64,000 bases of DNA from Rhineura floridana. Its lineage: Eukaryota; Chordata; Lepidosauria; Squamata; Rhineuridae. The position numbers and the translations under genes are program-made. How positions within the stretch are numbered: position 1 is the first letter of the stretch; every line of letters starts with the position of its first letter. The DNA is taken from the NCBI RefSeq assembly GCF_030035675.1, contig NC_084485.1, positions 91,842,838 through 91,906,837 of the forward strand. The letters run 5' to 3'. Of this stretch, positions 10,246 to 22,100 are shown in pieces. The notes beneath the pieces were generated by a model. The model was not told the origin of the DNA and searched no databases. It was given only the letters and a program-made list of their open reading frames with translations.

Positions 10246-12281
10246 TTTATTTTTTAAAGGTTTTCATAACTTTGAGAGGGTATTTTCACTTTACAACTTT
10301 TTACAAATATGTAATTCCTACAATTTGTTTCCCTTCATGGGGTTAACTTAAGGCAGGGGGCTTTAGGAAAATGGAAGGCAGTGAACTCTGAGTGTAAACT
10401 CCATTATTATTAGTATGTATCATAAGAAACAGGAAGGTTTATGACACAAATGTGGAATGTTTAGTTGAAATTAAGCCTCATATTCAATGGGGCTTATTTT
10501 GGACTAAGTGTGCGTAGAAGTATAGGCTGGGAAGTATATAGCCAAGTTTAGCTTTATATTGTCTGCTTCAACACTTGTGCTTAGATGGTTAAGATTAACC
10601 CAAGCATGAGAAGAGCATTTGTGGTCCAAGTTCTACATCGGGGGTGGGTAAACTTTTATTCTGTTGAGAGATGCAGTCCCTTTGGGGCAGATGCTGGTAT
10701 TTTTGCCATGGTTATCTCAGATTAGACTTCTCAGACCTTTGCAGACTTTACAGGATAAGGTTACTCCCATACTAAAAAATATTCTCTATAATTATAACAG
10801 ATTAATTCAACTACTGTCCTGAAAAGCAAAGGAAAATAAATTCCTTTCTGATTCTAGCATACTATACACACAACAGAAGCTTACCAATTTGTTCTCAGAC
10901 AGCTGAGGGAAAGCTCTCAAGCCCTACTAGAAGCAAAGTGGTTTTTTAAAATCAAAATACTTCCCCTTCCAATTGTTCTGAAATGGCAAAGAGGGAAAAT
11001 AAGTAAGGGAGGAACTTTGGTGGGATGGAAGGATGGGGCAGCTTCAGGAGGTTGCTGAGGCCCGCTAGAGTCTGGGGAGAGTCTGGTGGAGGAACTGCCA
11101 CTTAAGCCCTGTTGCCTTGATGTAAGCCATGCATCAGCCAGGGTAGATGATGGTGGTGGCAAGTGGCTCTTTCCTCCTGAAATTTTTTTTAAAAAAAATC
11201 CTCCCTAATTGAGTAAGTGGGAGTGAACATACCTACACCAGCGCCAAAGATGATGTAGTTTATTCTTTGTTAGGAGAACATCTTTGGAGTCTGCAGACCC
11301 AAGGCCTCCCCTGATCATCATTCAACATGTTTTTTAGAATGTTTTTCTTTGAAACTTGTTTTTAGAAAGCTTTTTTGTTGCTAAATTGTTTTACTTTCTG
11401 TTCTGGGTTCCTTCAGGAGAAAATGCAGGATAGAAATTTAATAAATAAAATACATGCCGTATGCCCCCTTTCAGCCTATACAAACAATGTTCCATTGCCA
11501 CAATGAGGCCTACAGGGGTGGATCTCTTTGCCTGCCTACAGCATGAGACAGCCAAAAGCCCCTCAGCTGCCTTTCCCACGAGCAATAGCTCTCTTAATTA
11601 GGCAACACCAACATATCCTTTATTTAAGTTTAAGATAGGTGGAGAAATAGCTGGGTTTCACAAACAAGTGTGAGGCTTACTCTCTACTTTTTTGTTGCAA
11701 ACTCACCAACACCATAAGACTTATGTAAAACTTGAAAGTTTGTACAGTCAGATGCCAATCTAAATTGGTTCAGGCAAAGGTATTTCACCCTAGGCTACAG
11801 TACTAAAAAGGGGTTATCTTTATAATTGCATAGAATCTAACTACATATACAAAAGAAAACTGCTTAGATTTCTAATTTTGCAATTTTATTTTTTCCTTTT
11901 AAAAAGTTTTTGGCACTACATTGTTCTGTAAAGAAATGACGATCTTTTTAACACATGAAATCCCTTTCTAATTCCTTTTTAGAACAGATATAAAGTCTGA
12001 ACCAAAGTATGAATACAGCTAATAGAAAATAAACAACTTAATTTTAAAAACTCTCTTTACAGTTTTATCAAGGTAAAATAAAACACAGTTCCCCTTAAAA
12101 ATAGGGTAATAAAATAGATGACATTTGTATCACTTATTCTTGCGATACTGGTAAAAACTATATTTTATATCTATGTACAAATGATACAGTTAAAAACAGT
12201 TTTAAATAATCTCTTATCTAAACATGTTGCAATAACATTTGAATCCAGAACCTGATTTCTTCCCATCCCCTTAATTAAACT
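10246..12281 (-). other. TUT4: Probable TUT4 3' UTR
   Basis: The region downstream of the TUT4 stop is AT-rich and free of credible exons. Minus-strand AATAAA signals occur at 11890-11885 and 10251-10246, among others. The lower one would give a 2-kb 3' UTR ending about 300 bp from the PRPF38A 3' end. A LINE-like 3' tail lies within it at 11338-11460. The extent is inferred. Confidence 0.45.
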
Positions 12282-15200
12282 TCATTTTTTCTGCTGAATG
12301 AAATTCATGTTCAAGTGTGGGTGTCCTTGAGACAGAAGTGAAAACCGCTGGTTGTTCTGCATCAGTAAGCCAGCTAAAAGAAAATAGGTTACAGTTATTT
12401 TAGAATATATTACCTAAATCCACTGTATTTAATATTTAGGTTGAAAAACAAGTTTTAAATTCCCTGAAGTTTAGCAGCAGAAAGGGGCACTGATGAAAAG
12501 GAAGTAGACTGAAACACTCAATCCATAATTGGTGGATTATGGCTTAATTGTATGACAGCTGGTTTCAAGCCAATTCATCCCACCTCCAGATGTTGTTGGA
12601 TGTCAGCTCCCATCACCCCCATCTAACATGGCCAATCATCTGGGATGATAGGAATTACAGTACAGCAATAACTGGAGGGCCACTGCAACAGCATTCCACT
12701 AGCAGGAACCCCATTCTTATCGTAGTAGAACCAGTCAAATCCAATGGGTGGCTTGGGTTGGTGAAAGTGTTGCACAGTCTTAACCTACTGTATACTATTT
12801 TGTACTCTTATGCTACTTCTGCCTGAGCAACAAAGAGCTTGTGAAACAACTTCTGCACTGACATTAAGCTGGATCTTGCCCAGTATTTCAAGATTTAATG
12901 GGACAGTTATATTTAGCTTCTAACCTGTTGCTGTAGGAGCCTAAAGGACACAAGTCACATTTTCAGTAATTTGTCAGTTAACAAATCCTCCAGGAAGGAA
13001 ACTGCTTTTAAAGAAGGCTTTTTTAAAGTTGAAACTGACCAGCTTTTGCTTTGCTATGGATAAACTTTCAGTCCTGTGCCTTTGCATTAAAGAGATCTAT
13101 TTCTTTCTTCCAGGGCTGGGGAGGGAAAGATCCATCACGATTCAGAGGGGAAGTAGGGCAGTGGGTGGGTGCCAGGTAGGCACACTTTAAAGCCCCTGTT
13201 GAAGCTGCCCTCAGCATCTATGAGTAGTCGTAGGAACCTATCCCTATTCTTTCTGTTATTTCTACCTCTGGTATCAAAGTTTCTGTTAAAGTTATAATGT
13301 CTAGGAATGCATCTACTTTGTTAACTGAGGTATTACTGTATTCAGATGAGATTCATACCCTAATAGCATGCTCCTCAGCAAAGCTACTTCAAAGTAAGTC
13401 CAACCACATACAAAGTTCTATGTATTAGAAGCTTGATTTCTATATCTTATTAAAGGCTGATCTGCAATCCACTGCCTTGTACTTGGAATTATTTCAGAAT
13501 AAATGGCTCATGAATGAAAAAACAGGAGAAAGATGTAATTCATGTAGATACTCTAGTACCTTGAGGGTAGAAAGGTTTGTTCAATGGATAGCTGGCATTT
13601 CCCTGCTGCATGTAGTTTGGAGACATACTGTAAGGCCACGCCCCTCGCAGTAGAGGAAAATGGGCAGGGGCGCCATGGTCCCAAGGAACAGGAGGAGGAG
13701 GAGGAGGGTTCACTTTACCAAACTGTCCTGGGAAGCCCTGATCTAATGTTTATTCAAAAGCAAAAAGGAGAGGGAATATTACTGCATAAGAAATAACCAA
13801 TCTGTAAAACAAAATGCATAGCTGCCAGAATCTTTTATTTAAAAAATCCTTCTGTTTAACTGTACAGTAAATCTTACCTTGCTTTATCATAAGTCATTGC
13901 TGTTCAAAATACATTCATACAGTGTCCAGAACAGGCCTACTACTGTTGGGAAAAGTTACCTGTGGTAGGTTTTGCACAACTGTCATATTGAGGGGAAATA
14001 CTGAAAGTAGCTGCTTCATCAATTACTTAAAGGAATTAATTTTCTTTCAGTAGTGAAAAAAATCATTTTATAAGTAACCTGACACTAAACAAAGTATATA
14101 GAAAATTAAGCTACAAATCAGTTAAGGAATGCTGGGCTGGATTCAGACAAGAGCAAAACGGTTCTCTGCTCAGCAACGGGGCATTCCCAGTTTCTCCCCC
14201 CCACCACAACCCTTGTTTCCATCCAAAGATGTTCCTGAGGGATCTTCTGTAACAGCATCAGGTGGGGCATGAGGGATAGAGAAATCAGAAGAATTCAGGA
14301 AGGTTGCCTTTTGCCTTTCTTTCCACTTATACAAGTCATGTTTTGACCCAAGGAACCATGAACAGACTAAAAGTATCCACTGCTACCAATCTGCAAAAGC
14401 TCACACATGCAGAATAGTTCTTCCATGAGCAGAAGTTCCCTCTGCATGCAATCTTAATATGCAAACATTAACGATACATATAACAGAAGCAAGAAGTTAA
14501 ACAAATGTATTAGGAGACAATCTGATCTGTATTACATTATTCACTAAGTCAGGTGTGGGGAACCTTTAGCCCACCAGATATTGCTGAAATACAACTCCCA
14601 TCATCCCTGGCCATTAGCCATGCTTGATGGGGCTGATTGGTCTTTCAGATGCTGCTGAACTGAAACTCCAAAGATTTCCCACACCTGCAGTAAATGACAG
14701 ATACATAGTAGCAGAACCAAGAAGAAAGGTGATCCAGACTCATACTTGTCCAGAAAGTTTATTTTTCTTACCTGAAGGTCCTTCTGTTCCTGATTTATAA
14801 TTTGCCTGTGGCTCTGCAGTGGTGAAGAAAGGTACTCTACATACTCAGAGGCACTTTTATTATTAAGTTTTAAGGTGTACCCTGGCACTGAAAAGTTAGT
14901 TTCTGAGCCATACCCTGGCTCAGTCAAGTACACTGGTCTTTTAAGGAAAGTGGCACAGGGTCTTTAAGTAGCTTGGATGATATTCAAAGGTCTGTACATA
15001 CACACACAAACTACTCCCTAAGTTAGGAGACCCTACAGCACAGTATTAAATGCAGCACAAGGGCAGCAGCTGGAAAGAAAACTGGCCGAAGTACTTTTTG
15101 TTCAAGCACAGGTCTCTGGAGTCCAGCCCTATTGAAGTTGGGACTCAGATTTGAAATCAATGGTTTCTTGGGAGAAAGCTCAAACTCTTCTTTCTTAAAT

Positions 15201-16995
15201 TAATATGTCAAGCTCTAAAAAGATAACCTTTTAAACCCAACCCACATTTCTGAACTACTTTTCATATAATTTTAAAATCTTAGCCTAGCAAAAATGAGGC
15301 AATTCATCTTTTTAATATAAGGTTTTTCAATGTATGCACCCCAGCATATATGGCATAGTCAGACTGAACAGGTTCAGAAATGTTATCCAAAAGAAGCCCT
15401 CAGTATTTGTACAAACAGGAGACAAAAGAGGAGAGTTACCTGAATTCCCCACCGTGCCATTGTTCACCAGGGAGCTTAGAGTCACGGGGTTGCGCCAGTG
15501 TCCCTCATGAGAACTGCTGGGGATTCCTACAGGCCTGGCAGCAGGCTGTGCAAAGATGATACTGGGATCATTCAGGCTTACGCTGCTCTGGTTATTGGGT
15601 GGGCTGCTGCTGCCGCCAGCCCTCACGGAAAATGGAACATTTGTGGTGTGAGAAGGATTACCCGGTGCCGAGTGAATAACAGGCCACGAGGCGTTAGGAA
15701 GCTGAATTTGGTGGTGGTGGTGCACCTGAAATAGTCCCAGGTTAGGCAAGGTGGCATACTGACCTGGGGGAGATTGGGGAAAGTTAAACAAAGGCAGCTG
15801 GACCTGGTGGGGTGGCTGTGCCCCTTGCTGGGGCTGCAGAGCATGCTTAGACTGGGATATTGGTTGTGGCTGAGCCTGGTTAATGGAGGATGGTGGAGAG
15901 GAATTCTGAGTAAATTGCTGAGGCTGTGGAGAGTAAGATGGCTGACGTGAATCAGACTGGAGAGGGAAAAAAAGGATGTAGTTTGGATTAGTTCATGAGT
16001 TAGTTAAGTGTTCCATTTAAGAACTTAATGCATAAAAAGTTCTCACAAAGGAGTCTTTCCAGCCTTACATTTACTATACCTCTACTGTGTTTTTGAGTTG
16101 AGGTATAGTGAACACAGGGTTTGAAAGTCATCTGTGAGGACTTTTTATGAACTAAATTCTTCACTAGTACAAGCTCAGTTAAAGAATCAGTTTTAACTGA
16201 CAGGAGATTCATCATATTCCTTAAGAGCGTTCAGATGATCATATCTCATGTAAAAGCTTTTTGGCTGTTTATGCAGACCCTTCGCTCCCTCCCCCCCCCC
16301 CCGAAAGGAAGAGCAAGCAAACGAAGCCGTCTTCCATTATCTACAATTTTACAGTTCATCTCAATCAGGAAAGTATGGTTAACAACTTCAAAACAAGCTA
16401 GAATATTAAACCATGGTTTGAAGTTTGCTTAGTGTCTTGGCTTGATCCAAAGTTCTTAACCATAGTTTGGTTGTTCAGATGAAACAAGAAAGTATGGGCT
16501 AATGGAAGACTTCCTGATTTGTTTTTGCTCAGTCTTGCAAAGAGACTGCCGGTGTGACTAAAAGTCTTATTCTTATTTCAGCTTATTAAACTGAGACATA
16601 ATCATCTGAATAGAGTAATTCTGTAGATCAAGCCCTACCACTGAAAAACAGTTACCTGAACTGCTACTGGAATAAAACATGGTATGACAAAGAAACATGA
16701 CCTACTAATTTTCATTCACCAACATCTTAATTCATTCACTCTTCCAGTTACTCCAGATTTCTGCCCCAGTCTTTGTATATGCAAAAATCAGTATTTTTGA
16801 ACTCTGTTGAGATCTATTATAGCAGTAAACTTCACAAGCAGGCATATTTTTCACATTATTAACACTCATAAATACTGAATCAAATGAAACTTACACATTC
16901 TGATGGCTGTCTAGTGCGCAAGGGTCTTTCCACTTGCTGTTGAATGGATCCAGTTACTTGCTGAGAGTTTACAAGGCTTCGGACTAACTGAGTTG
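12282..16995 (-). CDS. TUT4: TUT4 coding exons 26-29 (Pro/Gln-rich tail and C-terminus)
   Basis: Exon 26 (16895-16995) codes TQLVRSLVNSQQVTGS. Exon 27 (15440-15956) codes a 172-residue Pro/Gln/Ser tail with LFNFPQSPPGQY, a HHHH run and LNDPSIIFAQPAARPV. Exon 28 (13560-13727) codes five to six prolines, then HFPLLRGAWPYSM and NKPFYPQ, which match human. Exon 29 (12282-12373) has a strong acceptor (pyrimidine tract, AG at 12375-12374), joins in the right phase and codes AGLLMQNNQRFSLLSQG to a TGA at 12284-12282. This last segment does not resemble the human C-terminus as I recall it, so the last exon is less certain than the others. Confidence 0.85.
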
Positions 16996-19064
16996 CTAAA
17001 TGATAAAAGTTGAAAGAATGTGTTTAACATATCTTAAGAAAACAAATAGGTTGTGATCAAAAACACTGATGAGTGCAGGCAAAAGCCATTTATGCAGCCA
17101 AAACTTTATTTGCTGTACCTTTTGCAACAATGCCCTCTGCCAGAGACAAGCCACTTTTAAAACTGAATGATTTTTCCTTTATAGTGAGAATTATTGCACC
17201 AATACCAACACTACATTCATAGTTTTGAAGTGTACATGCATCTCTCTTGTTTAGATTTCTGCTATGTTCCATTCTTAAACTAGGACAGCAATAAAATGTG
17301 CTGTTCAAGATAACTAATGTTTTTGAAATGTATATGTGTCTTAAGTTGGAAGGGAATCATTGACATAAGGGTGCAACATGAGGCTGCTGTACACTTTTAT
17401 AGAATCACAAGCACTTCAAGGCATTCTAGGTTTTATAGATCCTGTGGCATGGCTAGAAGACGTCTGGAGCCTATGACACCTCTGAGCTGCCACCCCCTCT
17501 CACTGCCACCTTCAACATGAGCTTGTGAGGGTGGTTACCTTCCCTATGCCTTGAAGAGTACATACAGCAGAATGAGATAGTTGGAATAGTGATTTTTCCC
17601 CACTTCCTCTTTCAGTTTCTATGTGCTTTTCAAGGCAGCTGAGCAGAAAGCAGAGCTAATGAGCGAGTAAGAGAGAAAATAAAGCAATCTAGAAGAAAAG
17701 TAAGTGGCCATGGAAAACTAAGTGGCCAGAGAAGAAAAAATAGGGTGCCACAGGGAATAGACAGAGAAAGAATGGAGTGCCACATTTGGGGGGGGAGAGA
17801 GATGAGAAAGATAATATACTTGCATGCATGTGTGCATGCACGCACACACACAGGATCCTCTTGAAATGGCATAATTTTTAATGGATTTCCACACTAACAA
17901 TAATCAAATCACAGATCACGTCAGTCTCCATTGACTGAACCATGGGTCTGATGCTTTCCAGTACTGCCACAGCACAAAAACATGGATATGGGGCAATCCT
18001 TACAGACCTCATAATTTTTTTTAAAAAGCTATACCTTCAAAGCCATCATTAAATCTCAGGTCACCTCTACATCGACAGATGTGTCTGTGATGTGTTGTCC
18101 ATTGTTTTGTCATCCTATGTAAAAACTGTGAAGATCAATGAGGACTGTGCCTTGAGTCAACATTTTTGTGGTGCTCAAAGCATCACATCTATGATTTGTA
18201 CTGTGAGGTCTACCACTGTAAGCTTTAATCTGATGGTGGTTTGGGGGAGAATCCAACATAAAAACCATGCAAATTCAAAGAATATGTTTTAATTCCACAG
18301 GATCAGACTTCTACTCAGGCTCCATGGGTAAGCATGGAAAAGCAAAGGGTGTGTACACACACATGCTTTCTCTTTTTCTGTTTGGGGGTGGGGAGACTGA
18401 TCCAGGAAGTAGGGAGAGAAGCAACCAGAGGGGGTGGTGCCCATGGGAAGCTCTCAAAATTTCAAATGTGCCAATAGTCCCAAGAAGATTGGCAACCTCT
18501 GGGCTAGGAACTGGCATTGGAGATCATGCAACAATAAATAGGCCTACAAGAAAAGAAAAGGCTAAGAAGGAATATAATTAATGACTCTAAAGAATGCAAG
18601 ATCCATGAAAAGTAGCATTGGCTTCTGAGAGTAAAGTTAGAGAGTAGGAGAGAAACCCTGCATCTGGAAACAGGCTCTGGTAGCCTATTGGACCACTTGG
18701 AGGAAGGCTAGAATGAGGGACAAAGTGCAGCCCTATACAAACATACCTATTCAGAAGTAAGTCTCATTGTGTTCAACGTGGGACTAAATGAATGTGGATG
18801 GGACTGCAGCCTGAGAGTTGAGTATATTAACTTGTTAGCCAACAGCAATTTAGAAGATTGAAATCCACACAAAATAATTATTTTAATTTCTAATGGAACT
18901 GTTGTTTGCACTGAAGTTATATAAAATATTGTTGCCTAATATTATAATAAAATGAAAAGATCATCAAAATAATAGCTACTTCCAACTACCAAAAGGTTTC
19001 TTTTTTCTTTTTAATTCTTGTATCAAGAAGTGCCCAGGATTAAGAGACATAAGTAGTAGTAGTA

Positions 19065-19102
<38 letters not shown>

Positions 19103-22100
19103 TTTATTTTTGAGTTGCCTATCTGACCGAGTGAACGGCCACTCTAGGCGACTTACATGATAATAAAATACAATATAAGAACCAAAATACAGTATAAAAA
19201 TTACTATAAACACCAATTAATAACAATTAAAAGACTAACCTACCCCAACGATCCCATAGGCCTGCCTGAACAACCAGGTCTTCAGAATCTGGCGGAAACT
19301 AGTCAGGGAGGGGGCATGGCGAAGATCAAACGGGAGGGAGTTCCAGAGGGTGGGAGCCACGATCAAAAATGCCCTCTTTCTGGTCCGCACCAGCCTAGCT
19401 AATTTGGCTGGTGGGACCGAGAGAAGGTCTTGTGTGGCTGATCTTGTTAGGCGGCATGATTGGTGATGCTGGAGGCGCTCCTTCAGATAAACTGGGTCGA
19501 GACCATATAGGGCCTTAAAGGTCAATACCAACACCTTGAATTGGGCCCGGTACACAACTGGTAGCCAGTGTAGATCTATTAACACCGGAGTGATATGATC
19601 ACGGCGACGGCTGTTCTTACTCAAACGTGCCGCCGCATTCTGTACCAGCTGCAGTTTCCGGACCGTTTTCAAGGGTAACCCCACGTAGAGCGCATTACAG
19701 TAGTCTAAACGGGAGGAGACCAAGGCATGTATCACCCGTGGGAGCAAATGGACAGGAAGGTAGGGTTGTAGCCACTGAGAGTATAACTTTGTACACACAA
19801 CTCATTACTGTTACTTGATGAACAGGCAGACACTAAGAGGAAGGAGAGCAAGACTGACTCAAATAATCTAATATAAAAGGAGGAGGCCATATTTTAAAAC
19901 AGGGATGAGGAACCTGTGGCCCTCCAGATGTTGTTCAATCCTAACACGCATCAGTCCCTGCCAGGGTGGCTAATGGTCAAAAATTATGGGAGTCATAGTC
20001 CAACAATATCTGGAATGACCACAGGTTCCATAACCCTGCTGTAAAGTATGCAGGTCCTGTGAGAAAAGTTTAGGGAAATGTAGCTTTTCAAATATATGAT
20101 CTATTAAGAAAATTCACAGCCTACAGCAGCCTTTCCCAACCAGTGTGCCTCCAGATGTTGTTGGACCACAACTCCCATCAGCCTCAGCCAGCATTGCCAA
20201 TGGTCAGGAAAGATGGGAGTTGTGGTCCAACAACATCTGGAGGCACACTGGTTGGGAAAGGCTGGCCTAGAGCATCTTGTGCTCAAGTAGGAGATAACAA
20301 CAAAACTGTCTAAAGACAATTGGAAGTACCACAATGCAGAATATGTAAAGGTATGTGTGTGTGTGTGTGTGTTTTACCGGGAACACCATTGCTTCTTTGT
20401 CTTGTCTGTTTGAATTCAGGACAATCCCTTCGAACATGTCCCACATCACCACAGATAAAACATCTCTTTTCTCTAGTCTCTCTATCTTCCTCCTTTATTT
20501 CGTTTTCATCATCTCTGTCATTCTCCTTTTTCTTCAACCTAAATGGGGAAAATTGTTAAAGTAATGCTTAATAATATCCTTGAAGTTGTGCGATTACTAC
20601 AGTTTAAAAGCCAGCACAAGAAGCCAACAAGAGTCACAGTATAAATGCAAAGGTGAAACACAAAAAATAAAAGCCTTGAAGATTCATCTCAGTGCCATTT
20701 TGTGGACAAAAAAACTGATGAAAATTAAGGAAGCAATCCAAGCTCCCTTCCCCCCACAATACCCCAGTGGGGTTTTATGGAGTAGTGGGACTACCACTGC
20801 ATCCACAGCTCTGCTACACATGGTGATTGGAGCAGAAGCTGAGGGGCAGACTGATCATTGGGCCCAAACTGGCCCTGATGGTAGAGGGTCTCAATGGACC
20901 TGCTTCAAAAAACCTATGTTTCTGGGTGTTCTGTTGGCTGCTGCTGGGAGGGATCCCACTGATGGGACTTCTGCCATATGGTAGGCAAAAGGGAACCACT
21001 GCGCTAGTAAAGTGACACTGGGGTCACTCAGAGGGGGAGGTCGGCGGGGGCCAGTAGGGCTGGGTGGAGGAAAAGTTCTGCTCAATCCAAACCCTCCCTC
21101 TCAGTCTGGCACAAAGGTTTGGGTTGCTCTGTAAACTGGGAAAATCTGAGATGTATTGTAGGATATGATTTCATCCAAAGCCTACAGAACTCAGAAGTCC
21201 TGCAAAATAACATCAAGCTCTGAACTGCCACATATGGTTCCCTCCTCCACTTTATCAGAGGCAGCTAGTCATTACATTTACCCTTCTAGGCACACAGCAA
21301 CTATGGTAATGATCATGAAAACATAAAAATATTTAAAAAAATGAGTGGTAATCAGTCCACTACAACATTTAGCACTATTTTATACCAACTCCTCCGTTCA
21401 GTTATAATTCCTTCAGGCAAAAGATTAAATATGTGACTTGCTTAAAAATAGTTTTTGAAAGAAGAATTAAGAGAGAGGGATGCACTCCTTGAGGCAAAAA
21501 AAAAGGCATGAAAACAGGAAGCGAAACTTTTTGGTTTTCCCTTCAAGAATATTTTCTTCATTTACATTCAGCGTAAAATTATTTTAAAATGGTAGCATGT
21601 TTATTTTCCCAACCTCCTTCTTTTGGGACAGTCCTTCATGTAGTGACCAATTTTGCCACAGACACGGCAGCATCTGTCATTGGGTGCCAGCTCTCCATCA
21701 GTCAATACTTTAGAGTTGAAGAAGTATTCCTAAAAGGGGGGGGGGACATGCTGTTACTTACAAGCTCCCTGTATTCACTTTCTACAAAGAGAGAACAAGG
21801 AAAAGGAGGAAGAAACAGCAGCCTAATATCTTACTAAATAAGGCATTCATTAAGAAAAAAAAGAATAAAAACCAAGGTTGAAGTTTTCATATTTCCATTC
21901 ATTCAGAATACATTTGTAATCAGGGCCGGCACCAGGCATGACTGGGCCCTTGGGCACCAGCCTGCCCCGGGCCTACAGTGCCCACCCGCACCTACCTCTC
22001 CCAGTGTGGTAAATGCTGGCCACGCTGCATGTACATGCCTGCCACCAACCAAGATTGCAGCTCATGCCTCCACCGCCATCTTGGTTGACAGCATGCATGC

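Noticed and set aside
19235-19798. Open frame of 187 residues taken as a possible host gene
   Set aside because: The sequence is the C-terminus of an L2-type LINE protein.
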